A stretch of DNA of 42,313 nt, taken from the NCBI GenBank assembly GCA_910577655.1, contig CAJTOW010000020.1:1-42313 (forward strand), given 5' to 3'. This DNA is from an uncultured Lachnospiraceae bacterium. Lineage in GTDB: Bacteria; Bacillota; Clostridia; Lachnospirales; Lachnospiraceae. Below the pieces are notes generated by a model. It was not told the origin of the DNA and searched no databases. It worked only from the letters and a program-made list of their open reading frames with translations. The translations under genes were made by a program, and so were the position numbers. Positions 23,421 through 31,924 of this stretch are shown in pieces; the stretch's first letter is position 1, and each line of letters starts with the position of its first letter.

Positions 23421-25646
23421 TCAGGGTGTGATAATGATCACATTGCTTCCCCCTGGAGTAGGCGCGCCGCCTGATCCCGAACCGCCAGGTACCACACCTG
23501 TACTTCCGGGTCCGCCGCCGGAGGAGCCGCCAGGTCCCTGGCTGTTGATCACTCCGGTGGAGCCGCCAGGCACATTCTGGGTTCCTTGGGAAGAACCACC
23601 CGGTACGGTCTGGGCTCCCTGGGAATCACCCCCAAGACCGGCATTATAGGTGGGGCCATTGCTGTTGCGGACTACATGGATAACATATTCCCGCTCGCCG
23701 CCATTCTCTGCCCGCACAACAATACGTATGTCATGGTTGCCGCCCTGAAGCTGGATCGTACCGGTCCCGCTGACTCTGGCCTTGCTGTCAATGGCAGCCG
23801 CACTTACAGTTATACTGCCGACAGAAGGATCCACGATCAGATTGTAAGAACTGGTATCCCGGCTGAAAGTAGGTGTCAGGGCAAAGCCTGCCACACTGAG
23901 GCTGGACAGCTTGTTGTTGGGGCTGCCGTCGCCGGTGGGACGCGGATAAGGCGTAGCCGGCATATTCTGGTAGACCGGGATCTTGAAGCGCAGGGGCGCT
24001 GTCTTTTGCATCTGGGAATAACCCTCTGCGAAAATGGACGCCTCCGAGGCCGCACCGTCTACATTGGTCATATACTGATGTTTGAAAAGGTTGCTGCCCT
24101 GGACATTGAACTTCTTTAAATAGAATGTATCCTGGCCATTGGCGGGATAATTGTTCATATAGAACTGGGCACCGCCGATAATCGCCTTCTCCGGCGTATT
24201 CCAGGGTCTTCCGTAATCGCCGGACTGGGAGGCATACCAGAGCCCCCGTTCCACAGCGGTCATACCGTTCTCCGCGTAAGCACCTACATTAAAATAATTA
24301 TAATATCCGGCATAACCGGACACATTTCCCGAAATAGAGCGCCCCTGGCCGCCAGAACCCTGCTCCTGGATGATCATGGACGCAATCACATATGGATTCA
24401 GGCCCGTCTGCTGGGCGGCTCTCATGATAATATCCACATAGGATTCCTGGCCCGTGACCGACGTCCCCCCATAGTCCGGTGTAGACGGAGCAGAAGCGCC
24501 CCCGGGACCAGTCTGGGAGCTTCCCGGCCCTGGTGCCGTCACTACCGGAGAGGAACCTCCTGATCCCGGTGAAGACTGGGCATTCCCTCCCGGCGCAGTC
24601 TGGGCCGTACCTCCGCCGCCGTTTCCAGAGGGTACATTTCCTCCCGGAGGCACACCTACTACAACCTCGCCCACGGCAGATGTTACCAGATATGCTTTGC
24701 GCGGGGTGATGGATGCGTGGGGAGCTGTGAGCACTGCCGACTGGCCGGGACCTGTATTGGTATTCCCCCCGCCGGGAGAAGTGACCACCCCCGGACCTCC
24801 CCCTGGGGTTCCGCCGGTATTCTGATTGGTACTGCCGGTGCTTCCTCCTGTTCCGGAGGTAGCCGCAGAGCCATTGAGAATCACATTCCCCTCCAGGAAG
24901 GTTCCCTTGACCATGGCCTGCAGACCTTCCCTGGTCTGGGTGCTGGCGTCAAATTTATGGTTCATGAACTGGAAGACAGATACCTCATCCAGAAAATTCC
25001 TGGGATCTATGTAGTAGCTGATAACCTCCTGGGAGGCCGCCACCCAGCTGCTTCCGTCAAACCCGGTCCAGGTTCCGTTGTCCCAGTTGTACGCGCCGTC
25101 TGCCAGGGACTTGTGGGAGGAAATGCTGGTTCTGGCCACCAGATTGCGGCCCAGAACGCTTTCATTGACCACCACGGTGTTCCAGTCAAGGCCGGTCTGG
25201 TGGGCTTCGAAAATCCAGTTGGGATACTGGGCATGGAGCTGCCTTAAAGGCTCCTTGTAGCTGTCCGGAAAGCCCTGGGCAGCCAGACTGGCTTCAAAGT
25301 CAGCGCTGGGTGTGTAGGACACCGGAAACTTCACATAGGTCCCCAGCACATAGCCGGTCTGGGAGCTGCCGCCCTGGCCGATAAACCGGATCTGGTACCA
25401 GGTCTTCCCGTCGCTTCCGGTGGTCTCATTGATCACCGTGACCCCCGCCCCCTTTGCCAGCTTTGCCACTGAGGTGTTGCCGGTGCCGGGTCCGCTCCGC
25501 ACATTCAGCACCGATGCATTGACCGTAGCCGAACGCTCCGTATAGGCAAATACAGGCCCCGGCAATGCCCCCGCAAAGGGGGGCTGTATACTGAGAACAA
25601 AGCCCAGCACCAGGGCCAGTACCTTCTTCCATCCTGACTTTTTCAT
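23421..25646 (-). CDS. SH3-domain glucosaminidase (peptidoglycan hydrolase) with cadherin-like domain
   Basis: This is a 741-residue secreted wall hydrolase. A signal peptide (1 to about 34) leads into a bacterial SH3 domain (about 36-105: VNASVLNVRSGPG). A conserved segment (PDSYKEPLRQLHAQYPNWIF, about 128-147) is followed by a long Gly/Pro/Ser/Thr linker (about 265-395) and a glucosaminidase domain (about 395-560) with NPYVIASMIIQEQGSGGQG, whose glutamate is the likely catalytic acid. A cadherin-like domain (about 577-660) and a second Gly/Ser-rich tail end the protein. It cuts beta-N-acetylglucosamine linkages of peptidoglycan, as in LytG/LytD-type enzymes. The linker interrupts what is usually one conserved module. 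A near-consensus promoter precedes it and it leads the operon with the cohesin protein. Confidence 0.9.
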   Translation of the reverse strand: MKKSGWKKVLALVLGFVLSIQPPFAGALPGPVFAYTERSATVNASVLNVRSGPGTGNTSVAKLAKGAGVTVINETTGSDGKTWYQIRFIGQGGSSQTGYVLGTYVKFPVSYTPSADFEASLAAQGFPDSYKEPLRQLHAQYPNWIFEAHQTGLDWNTVVVNESVLGRNLVARTSISSHKSLADGAYNWDNGTWTGFDGSSWVAASQEVISYYIDPRNFLDEVSVFQFMNHKFDASTQTREGLQAMVKGTFLEGNVILNGSAATSGTGGSTGSTNQNTGGTPGGGPGVVTSPGGGNTNTGPGQSAVLTAPHASITPRKAYLVTSAVGEVVVGVPPGGNVPSGNGGGGTAQTAPGGNAQSSPGSGGSSPVVTAPGPGSSQTGPGGASAPSTPDYGGTSVTGQESYVDIIMRAAQQTGLNPYVIASMIIQEQGSGGQGRSISGNVSGYAGYYNYFNVGAYAENGMTAVERGLWYASQSGDYGRPWNTPEKAIIGGAQFYMNNYPANGQDTFYLKKFNVQGSNLFKHQYMTNVDGAASEASIFAEGYSQMQKTAPLRFKIPVYQNMPATPYPRPTGDGSPNNKLSSLSVAGFALTPTFSRDTSSYNLIVDPSVGSITVSAAAIDSKARVSGTGTIQLQGGNHDIRIVVRAENGGEREYVIHVVRNSNGPTYNAGLGGDSQGAQTVPGGSSQGTQNVPGGSTGVINSQGPGGSSGGGPGSTGVVPGGSGSGGAPTPGGSNVIIITP

Positions 25647-25711
25647 CTGTCATCTCCTTTTTGCAGCCGCCCAGATACCCTGGAACGATTACCCTTTTTG
25701 ACAATACCCCC

Positions 25712-25741
25712 ATTATAATGACAAATGCTGGCAGCTGTCAA
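25712..25741 (-). promoter_or_regulatory. Consensus promoter of the wall hydrolase operon
   Basis: Minus-strand TTGACA (25736-25741), an 18-nt spacer and TATAAT (25712-25717) are both perfect hexamers, about 65 bp upstream of the start codon. Confidence 0.85.
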
Positions 25742-25817
25742 CTAAATCAACAAAACTTCACAGATTCGGAATGATTTGTAAGAAATCCTTTAAAATTCAG
25801 ATGGCTGACAATCATGG

Positions 25818-25848
25818 AAAAAGAGCTGCGCCTTGTTGCACGCAGCTC
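25818..25848 (-). terminator. Terminator of the GlpA-like operon
   Basis: Minus-strand GAGCTGCG, a 10-nt loop, CGCAGCTC and a T run. It lies about 200 bp past the DUF1667 gene stop. The stretch 25849-26048 between them shows no gene; it holds loose repeats of CCATTCCCATGTACA. Confidence 0.85.
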
Positions 25849-26048
25849 CCTTCCTTATTTTACCATTCCCGGCCAGCTCCTTATCGGACTGGTCATTCCT
25901 ATGCCCGACCCTTCCATTCCCATGTACAGTATTTCCTACCATTATATATTACGCCCAGCCATTCCCATGTACATCACGTTCTGTCACTTATGCGGCCAGA
26001 TCAGGTCCGTTCATCCCCGCCATTGCTTTGCTGAATATAATCTTCCGT

Positions 26049-26411
26049 TTACTTTCTGGTCACTGTCTTGGTGACAATCACATCGCTGTCGTATCCAAGG
26101 ATTCCTTTGATCACTACTGTTCCTGCCTGAACCGGCGCCTCCACAGTGACCTTGCGGACCTCAGCCATGACGTCAAAAATCCTTTCCTTGGGAACCGGAC
26201 TGGTCAGACGCACGCTTGCCAGAGGCAGCACGCCGTTTTTCACCAGCACGGAAGTGGCGATGTTTCTCTGGGGATCCGTCAGCTCCTGTCTGACATAGGC
26301 CTCCCCCCTGGGGCAGGTGGCCCCTTCTATAGAAAGGAGCTTCCCATCCTCAATATCAGCTTCGATCTCACAGCCATTGGGGCAGATAATACAAGTAAAT
26401 TCTCTTAACAT
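26049..26411 (-). CDS. DUF1667 protein, partner of the FAD oxidoreductases
   Basis: This is a 120-residue protein of the DUF1667 family. The N-terminal FTCIICPNGCEIEAD and later GATCPRGEAYVRQE give three conserved cysteines that could bind a metal or Fe-S centre. Family genes almost always follow a glycerol-3-phosphate dehydrogenase-like flavoprotein and an NAD(P)/FAD oxidoreductase, as here. Its start overlaps the end of the preceding gene by 7 bp. It is probably a third subunit passing electrons or stabilising the complex; its exact role is not known. Confidence 0.9.
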   Translation of the reverse strand: MLREFTCIICPNGCEIEADIEDGKLLSIEGATCPRGEAYVRQELTDPQRNIATSVLVKNGVLPLASVRLTSPVPKERIFDVMAEVRKVTVEAPVQAGTVVIKGILGYDSDVIVTKTVTRK

Positions 26412-27640
26412 TCTACGCTCACCTCCAGCTTCTGTGTTCCATTTATCTTCTCTGCCTTCACCGGGATCTGGATCATCTCAGCAGGCAGCGCCTTCTTCAT
26501 CTTCTTAGAAGCAATCTCCTCACCGTTCTGCTTCACTACGATCCGGCAGTTTTTGATCAGGCTTCGCACCCGCATGGAAAGCGTCACATCCTGGCTGCCG
26601 CTGATCTTCTGCGGGATCGTGTGTCCGATGTTGCCGTCAGTGACGATCTCTACCGGACACTCCGGCAGAGAACCATGCTTTATGTATTCCGCGGCAGAAT
26701 CCGCCAGCCGCTCTGCCTCCATGGATACGAAATCCACCAGGTCATGGACATGGAGCACATTGCCTGCCACGAAGATGCCCTCTACGTTAGTCTGGAAATG
26801 CTCATCCACGATGGCGCCCTTAGTCCGGTTATCCAGCTTCACACCTGCGTCCAGGGACAGCTCGTTTTCCGGGATCAGGCCCACGGAAAGAATCAGGGTA
26901 TCGCAGGCATATTCTTTTTCAGTACCTGGTATGGGTCTCAGATGCTCATCCACCCTGGAGATCGTCACCCCGGTCAGACGGGAACCGCCGTGAACATCCG
27001 TGACTGTATGGCTCAGATACAGCGGAATGTTATAATCATTAAGACACTGTTCAATATTTCTCGGAAGGCCGCTGGGGATGGGCTGGATCTCGAAAACTGC
27101 CTGGACATGGGCCCCCTCTAAGGTCAGCCTTCTGGCCATGATCATGCCGATATCCCCGGAGCCAAGGATCACAACCTCCTTAGCCGGCATCCGGTTGTAG
27201 AGATTCATGTAAGCCTGGGCCACTCCTGCGGTAAATACTCCTGTTGGGCGCTCTCCCGGAATCGCCAGAGCGCCTCTTGTGCGTTCCCGGCATCCCATGG
27301 TCAGGATCACGGCCCTGGCCTGGTACTGGACCAGTCCCTCACGGCTTGCCACAGTGACCACCTTATCCGGGGATACCTCCAAAACCGTGGTATCTGTTCT
27401 GTAGGGAATCTTCTTCTCCACAACTTCATCAATAAACCTCTGGGCATATTCAGGGCCGCTCAAAGTGGTCCTGAAACGGGTCAGGCCAAAACCGTCATGA
27501 ATGCACTGGCGCAGGATACCCCCCAGGTGCTTTTCCCGCTCCAGGATCAGAATATCGGTAATTCCTTTATTATGCAGCTCTACGGCAGCCGCCAGACCGG
27601 CAGGACCACCGCCGACGATAATAACATCTCTCTTTTCCAT
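26405..27640 (-). CDS. NAD(P)/FAD-dependent oxidoreductase of the GlpA-like complex
   Basis: This 411-residue pyridine-nucleotide oxidoreductase has an N-terminal FAD-binding GGGPAGLAAA (about residues 9-18) and a second nucleotide fold with ILGSGDIGMIMA near 158-169. The GIFVAGN motif near 300 closes the FAD site. No redox-active CxxC pair of the thioredoxin-reductase type is seen, though MGCRERTRG is present as in NoxE-like relatives. It sits 4 bp after the GlpA-like gene and overlaps the DUF1667 gene. It most likely transfers electrons from the dehydrogenase subunit to NAD(P) or another acceptor. Confidence 0.9.
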   Translation of the reverse strand: MEKRDVIIVGGGPAGLAAAVELHNKGITDILILEREKHLGGILRQCIHDGFGLTRFRTTLSGPEYAQRFIDEVVEKKIPYRTDTTVLEVSPDKVVTVASREGLVQYQARAVILTMGCRERTRGALAIPGERPTGVFTAGVAQAYMNLYNRMPAKEVVILGSGDIGMIMARRLTLEGAHVQAVFEIQPIPSGLPRNIEQCLNDYNIPLYLSHTVTDVHGGSRLTGVTISRVDEHLRPIPGTEKEYACDTLILSVGLIPENELSLDAGVKLDNRTKGAIVDEHFQTNVEGIFVAGNVLHVHDLVDFVSMEAERLADSAAEYIKHGSLPECPVEIVTDGNIGHTIPQKISGSQDVTLSMRVRSLIKNCRIVVKQNGEEIASKKMKKALPAEMIQIPVKAEKINGTQKLEVSVEC

Positions 27641-27644
27641 GATC

Positions 27645-29105
27645 TTACTCCTCCTCGCGAACCTTTCCCATAATCACCTGTGAGCCCTGCCTTGCATAGA
27701 GAACCTCTGTCTCCTTCTTTCCCAGCTCTTCCTCGATCATCTGCTCCAGACGCATCTGGCAGTAACCACCCTGGCAGCGTCCCATCATGGAGCGGGTGCG
27801 GTACTTGACACCCACCATGGTGCTGACCCCCAGAGGATTGTGAATGGCCTCCAGGATCTCCGCGCGGGTGACCTTCTCACAGCGGCAGATCACCTCACCG
27901 TAATCGGGATTCTCTTTGATCAGGCGGGCCTGTTCCTCCTTACTCTGCTCAGCGAAGCGGACGATGCCCTTTCTTCTGGGATTGAAATCCGGGTTCTCCT
28001 TAAGCTCCTCCCGCTCTTTCATAAGATTGATGGCGTAACGGGCGATAGGCACTGCCGCCGTCAGGCCCGGAGACTCGATTCCCACCAGGGTGATGGCATG
28101 AGGGGCCAGATCATCCCTGATCTCGATCTTGAAATCCTGGATGGTTCCGTTGTCATCCACCCACTTGGGCAGGATCCCGGAGTAGTTGCGGATGTAATCT
28201 GCCCGGTTGATATGAGGCCAGATCCTGGATGCGCTTTCGGCCAGATAGTCGATATTCTTCTGAAGGGCGCCGTAGTACTCAAAGTCGTCAACCATATCTG
28301 CATTAGGCCCCACCGTGACATTGCCGTCAATGGTGTTGGTCACATGAATACCCATGTAGGTATTGCTGGGTACCGGGTAAACCGGCATGGGCAGCAAAGG
28401 ACCGGTCCGCTTGTCCAGGATGATATAATCGCCCTTGGAGCCGATGATCTTATAGCCCCTGATTCCCAGCATATCCGAGATCTTCCCGCAGCCAAGCCCT
28501 GCAGCATTGACTACCCAGCGGCACTGGAAATCTCCCTGTATTGTCGAGATCCTGTAGGTGCCGTCTTCTTCCCTGGCAATGCCGGTCACCTGGTGGTCAA
28601 AATAATATTCCACACCGTTCTCATGGGCATTCTCTGCCAAGGCAATGGTATACTGGAAGGGATCCAGGATGCCGCTGTTGGGCGAGTACATGGCGAATTT
28701 GCCCACGGCGGCGGGAACCAGCTCATGAAGCCGGTCCTCATCAATAATCTCAAGGCCCCGGGATCCGTTCTTCTCTCCCTGAATGAGAGTCCGCTTCAGG
28801 GTGGCCATATCTTCCTCTGTATTTCCCACCAGCACCTTGCCACACCGCAGGAAGGGGAAATCCAGTTCCTCCGCCAGATCACCCATCATCTGGTTGCCTT
28901 CCACACACAGCCTTGCTTTCAGAGTGCCTTCGTCGTAAGCGAAGCCTCCATGGACTACGGCGGAATTCCGTCCGCTGGTCTCATAGCAGACATCCAGATT
29001 CTTCTCCAGCACGCCGATCTTTAACTGGTATCTGGACAGCTCACGTGCTATGGCACTGCCGACCATGCCGCCCCCGACAATCAAAACATCGTATAAGTGT
29101 TTCAT
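27645..29105 (-). CDS. GlpA-like FAD dehydrogenase with BFD-type [2Fe-2S] domain
   Basis: This is a 486-residue flavoprotein of the anaerobic glycerol-3-phosphate dehydrogenase/L-2-hydroxyglutarate oxidase type. It has an N-terminal DAO fold with IVGGGMVGSAIARELS near residue 8 and NAAGLGCGKISDM near 203, and a C-terminal BFD-like domain with CRCEKVTRAEI near 408 and GRCQGGYCQ near 440 (four cysteines for a [2Fe-2S] cluster). Glycerol-3-phosphate is the usual assignment for this three-gene set, but no glpK or glpF is nearby, so another 2-hydroxyacid is possible. A clear promoter flanked by two identical sites precedes it. Confidence 0.88.
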   Translation of the reverse strand: MKHLYDVLIVGGGMVGSAIARELSRYQLKIGVLEKNLDVCYETSGRNSAVVHGGFAYDEGTLKARLCVEGNQMMGDLAEELDFPFLRCGKVLVGNTEEDMATLKRTLIQGEKNGSRGLEIIDEDRLHELVPAAVGKFAMYSPNSGILDPFQYTIALAENAHENGVEYYFDHQVTGIAREEDGTYRISTIQGDFQCRWVVNAAGLGCGKISDMLGIRGYKIIGSKGDYIILDKRTGPLLPMPVYPVPSNTYMGIHVTNTIDGNVTVGPNADMVDDFEYYGALQKNIDYLAESASRIWPHINRADYIRNYSGILPKWVDDNGTIQDFKIEIRDDLAPHAITLVGIESPGLTAAVPIARYAINLMKEREELKENPDFNPRRKGIVRFAEQSKEEQARLIKENPDYGEVICRCEKVTRAEILEAIHNPLGVSTMVGVKYRTRSMMGRCQGGYCQMRLEQMIEEELGKKETEVLYARQGSQVIMGKVREEE

Positions 29106-29121
29106 GTAATATTGCCCTCCG

Positions 29122-29201
29122 ATTCATCCTATAAATATATTCTATATGTACCATATCTGTAGAAACATGTCAATGTTTTTCCTTAAATTCATCCTATAAA
29201 T
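29122..29201 (-). promoter_or_regulatory. Promoter of the GlpA-like operon with two flanking operator candidates
   Basis: Minus-strand TTGACA (29168-29173), 17 nt and TACATA (29145-29150) form a promoter. The identical 15-mer ATTTATAGGATGAAT occurs on both sides: 29187-29201 upstream of the -35 and 29122-29136 in the leader, 65 bp apart. Its ATT...AAT ends give weak dyad symmetry. The adjacent FadR-type regulator is the obvious candidate binder; a looped repression complex is possible. Confidence 0.7.
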
Positions 29202-29225
29202 TTGTCGTTTTGTGATTTTTACAGA

Positions 29226-29275
29226 AACTGGTTACACAAAAATTCCGCCCAGGTTCTTTTTCCAAAACCGGTTAC
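29226..29275. repeat. Direct repeat AACYGGTTAC
   Basis: AACTGGTTAC (29226-29235) and AACCGGTTAC (29266-29275) occur 40 bp apart in the 390-bp gap between the FadR-type gene and the GlpA-like gene; the second contains a palindrome AACCGGTT. They may be protein-binding sites. No gene is seen in the gap. Confidence 0.4.
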
Positions 29276-29356
29276 CGCTGGTCTTAAGGATGATGGCGGA
29301 TACGGCTATGGAAATCCATATAGCAGACAGCTTTTGGTGGCCACATATCAAAAAAG

Positions 29357-29389
29357 TGCAGTAGTCCAGACACCCTCTGAACTATTGCA
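29357..29389. repeat. Degenerate family 1 hairpin repeat
   Basis: TGCAGTAGTCCAGA (29357-29370) pairs, with two mismatches, with TCTGAACTATTGCA (29376-29389). It belongs to the AACAGTTCA hairpin family and lies downstream of the FadR-type gene, where it could end its transcript. Confidence 0.55.
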
Positions 29390-29497
29390 AAAAAGCTGCA
29401 TATGGTGAGTTTCCTTCTCGGCCATATACAGCTTCTTAAAATAATGTGTTATTCAGATGGTCATTTCTTACCATCTGTACCTTGATATTTGTTTCTG

Positions 29498-30196
29498 TCA
29501 CGTGTTTTCCTTTCTGATCTCTTCTGTATAGCGGTTTTCGTTGTACAGAAGGTGCAGGTGCATGGCCTGCTGGGCTTCTACGGCGCGGCGGGTCCGGATA
29601 GCTTCGTAGATGGCCCGGTGGGACAAGAGTGTCTGCTTGTATTCTTCGGATGGGACCTCCCTGGCAAATACTGTTACCCCGGAACTGATGACGGGGATCA
29701 GGCGGGATACTACGGTGTTGTGGCTGCAGTTAGCAATCTGGGCGTGGAACTGGGTGTCTTTCTCAGAATAGTCTGACTCGGCTTCAATCAGGGCTTCTAT
29801 CTCCAACAAGATCTCCTCTAACTGTCTGATCTCTTCCGGCTCTGCGTTCTGGGCTGCCAGGGCAGCGATGGAAGGCTCCAGCATGACCCGGATCTGCATC
29901 AGGTCCCTGGTAAGCTGTACCCGGTCTTCTACAAAGGAGAAGCCAAAGGGGTCATCGGCCAGACCCTGCTTCTCGGACACAAAGGTTCCGGAGCCCTGCC
30001 GGACCGATACGATATTTCTGGATGCCAGGACCCGGACTGCTTCCCGGACCGTGTTGCGCCCTACTCCAAGGAGCCTGGAAAGGTCTGCTTCTGTGGGAAG
30101 CTTATCCCCTGGACCATAGCCATTCTCCTGGATATACTGGATCATCTGGTCGGCTGCCTGTTCGGAAAGGGTCTTATTTTCCGCATTTCTTCTCAT
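29498..30196 (-). CDS. FadR-subfamily GntR regulator
   Basis: This 232-residue protein has an N-terminal winged helix-turn-helix (QENGYGPGDKLPTEADLSRL, then LLGVGRNTVREAVRVL, about residues 19-60) and an all-helical FCD effector domain (about 85-225) with DTQFHAQIANCSHN, whose histidine is of the metal/ligand-binding type. FadR-subfamily regulators respond to small carboxylates such as lactate, gluconate or fatty acyl-CoA. GAAGGAGG precedes the ATG. It lies between the oad-like operon and the GlpA-like operon on the same strand, with identical candidate operators at the promoter of the latter. I therefore favour control of the GlpA-like operon. Confidence 0.92.
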   Translation of the reverse strand: MRRNAENKTLSEQAADQMIQYIQENGYGPGDKLPTEADLSRLLGVGRNTVREAVRVLASRNIVSVRQGSGTFVSEKQGLADDPFGFSFVEDRVQLTRDLMQIRVMLEPSIAALAAQNAEPEEIRQLEEILLEIEALIEAESDYSEKDTQFHAQIANCSHNTVVSRLIPVISSGVTVFAREVPSEEYKQTLLSHRAIYEAIRTRRAVEAQQAMHLHLLYNENRYTEEIRKENT

Positions 30197-30285
30197 GCTC
30201 TATTGCCTCCTTCTTATGTAATCGTCCGAAATGCTCTGGAACGTGGGACGCTTCTGGATGAATCACTGTTACATCATGAACAACT

Positions 30286-30313
30286 CCGGGACCCGCAAAA
30301 CTGCGGGTCCCGG
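30286..30313. terminator. Strong hairpin upstream of the FadR-type gene
   Basis: CCGGGACCCGCA (30286-30297) and TGCGGGTCCCGG (30302-30313) make a perfect 12-bp GC-rich stem with a 4-nt loop. No T run follows on either strand, so termination would be non-canonical. It lies between the oadA-like stop and the FadR-type start and may insulate the two units. Confidence 0.55.
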
Positions 30314-30324
30314 AACATCTCTGC

Positions 30325-30506
30325 ACTGGATAAATCTTATCTATGGTACCGGCAATATCTTCAAACCAGATGAAACTCCTGCCTGCCGGACAGTAATATA
30401 CTTATACCGGATAAAGCTGTAATACTGGCCGCATCCTTATGCCGGATAAGCCTCATCCGTGATACCGGCCGCATCCTTACACCGGATAAGCCTTATCCGC
30501 AGTATC
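30325..30506. repeat. ~40-bp tandem repeat overlapping the oadA-like 3' end
   Basis: Two good copies with 40-bp period (30427-30466 and 30467-30506) both start GGCCGCATCCTTA and contain CCGGATAAGCCTYATCCG, itself a hairpin. Two more decayed copies are recognisable near 30387-30426 and 30325-30365. The innermost copy includes the last ten codons and stop of the oadA-like gene, so the array looks like repeated duplication of the gene end. Confidence 0.7.
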
Positions 30507-31886
30507 CGCTACGCCTGCGTCCACCTTGGTCTGCTGTGCTTCCCTGTATTTGAAGAACTCCTCTGCAACCTTCGGGAACAGAGCATAGGAGAGTACGTCC
30601 TCATCCTGCTGTTTCCAGCGGGCGCATTCCTTCTCAAATTTCGGAAGCTGCGGCTCAATCAGGTCTGCCGGCCTGCAGGTAATAGGAGTCTCGTCTCCGA
30701 TGATCTTCTTCTGAACCTCTGCGTTGAAGGGCTTTACGGTCTGGCCGAATTCGCCCAGCATGATCTTCTTGGACTCCTTGGGCACCAGCTTGTAACGCTC
30801 TCCGGCAATGACATTCATAACTGCCTGGGTTCCTACAATCTGGGAGGACGGAGTAACTAACGGCGGCTCACCGAAGTCCTTACGCACACGCGGGATCTCC
30901 TCCAGAACCTCACGGTATTTGTCTTCCTTGCCTGCTTCTTTCAGCTGGGATACCAGGTTGGACAGCATACCGCCGGGTACCTGGTACTGGAGAGTCTTGA
31001 TATTAACCCCCAGAACCTTCGGGTTCAGAAGGCCGCTCTTTAATGCTTCCTCACGGAGAGGTGCAAAGTAATCCGCGATCTCAGCCAGCTTTACCTGGTC
31101 AAGTCCGGTATCATAGGGTGTGCCGCGGAAGGTCTCTACCATCACCTCGGTAGCCGGCTGACTGGTACCCAGGGCCAGAGGTGACATAGCGGTATCGATG
31201 ATATCGCAGCCGGACTCAACGGCTTTTAAGTAAGTCATGGACGCCACACCGGAAGTGTAATGGGTGTGCAGGTCAATAGGCAGCGCGGTGGATTCCTTCA
31301 GGGCACTGACCAGCTCCTCGGCCGCATAGGGGGTGAGAAGACCTGCCATATCCTTGATACAGATGGAATTGGCACCCATATCCTCAATCTTCTTTGCAAT
31401 ATCCTTCCAGTAATCCAGGGTGTAGGCATCGCCCAGGGTATAGCTCAACGCGATCTGGGCATGGGCATTCTCCTTGTTGGCTGCCCGGACCGCGGTCTGT
31501 AAGTTGCGCAGATCGTTGAGACAGTCAAAGATACGGATAATATCGATTCCGTTGGACACGGATTTCTGGACGAAGTATTCCACCACATCATCTGCATAGT
31601 GGTTGTAGCCCAGGATGTTCTGTCCACGGAACAGCATCTGCAATTTTGTCTTTTTGAATCCGGCTTTCAGCTTTCTCAGCCTCTCCCACGGATCCTCCTT
31701 CAGGAAACGAAGGGATGCATCAAAGGTAGCGCCGCCCCAGCACTCCACCGCATAGTAACCGATCTCATCCATCTTACTGATGATCGGAAGCATCTGTTCC
31801 GTGCTCATTCTGGTTGCGATCAGGGACTGATGCGCGTCACGCAGGACAGTCTCAACTATCTTAACCGGCTTTTTCTCTACTGCCAT
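30477..31886 (-). CDS. Oxaloacetate decarboxylase alpha-type carboxyltransferase
   Basis: This is a 469-residue OadA/pyruvate carboxylase subunit B-type carboxyltransferase. It moves CO2 from a 2-oxoacid (typically oxaloacetate) to biotin. The TIM-barrel signature VLRDAHQSLIATR (about 14-26), CIKDMAG (about 183-189, with the carbamylated-lysine position) and the metal ligands LHTHYTSG (about 206-213) are present. Unlike many OadA proteins it has no fused C-terminal biotin domain; a separate carrier is encoded upstream in the operon. It is the last gene of the operon (order: acyl-CoA carboxyltransferase, gamma, biotin carrier, beta, this). Its 3' end lies in a tandem repeat. Confidence 0.94.
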   Translation of the reverse strand: MAVEKKPVKIVETVLRDAHQSLIATRMSTEQMLPIISKMDEIGYYAVECWGGATFDASLRFLKEDPWERLRKLKAGFKKTKLQMLFRGQNILGYNHYADDVVEYFVQKSVSNGIDIIRIFDCLNDLRNLQTAVRAANKENAHAQIALSYTLGDAYTLDYWKDIAKKIEDMGANSICIKDMAGLLTPYAAEELVSALKESTALPIDLHTHYTSGVASMTYLKAVESGCDIIDTAMSPLALGTSQPATEVMVETFRGTPYDTGLDQVKLAEIADYFAPLREEALKSGLLNPKVLGVNIKTLQYQVPGGMLSNLVSQLKEAGKEDKYREVLEEIPRVRKDFGEPPLVTPSSQIVGTQAVMNVIAGERYKLVPKESKKIMLGEFGQTVKPFNAEVQKKIIGDETPITCRPADLIEPQLPKFEKECARWKQQDEDVLSYALFPKVAEEFFKYREAQQTKVDAGVADTADKAYPV

Positions 31887-31924
31887 TTTATTTTCCTCCT
31901 AAACTATTCACTCAATTCGTCACC

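Noticed and set aside
25849..26048. Plus-strand open frames between the wall hydrolase promoter and the DUF1667 gene
   Set aside because: Translations are low-complexity His/Pro/Ser-rich, no ribosome sites; the region is the 3' untranslated part of the GlpA-like operon.
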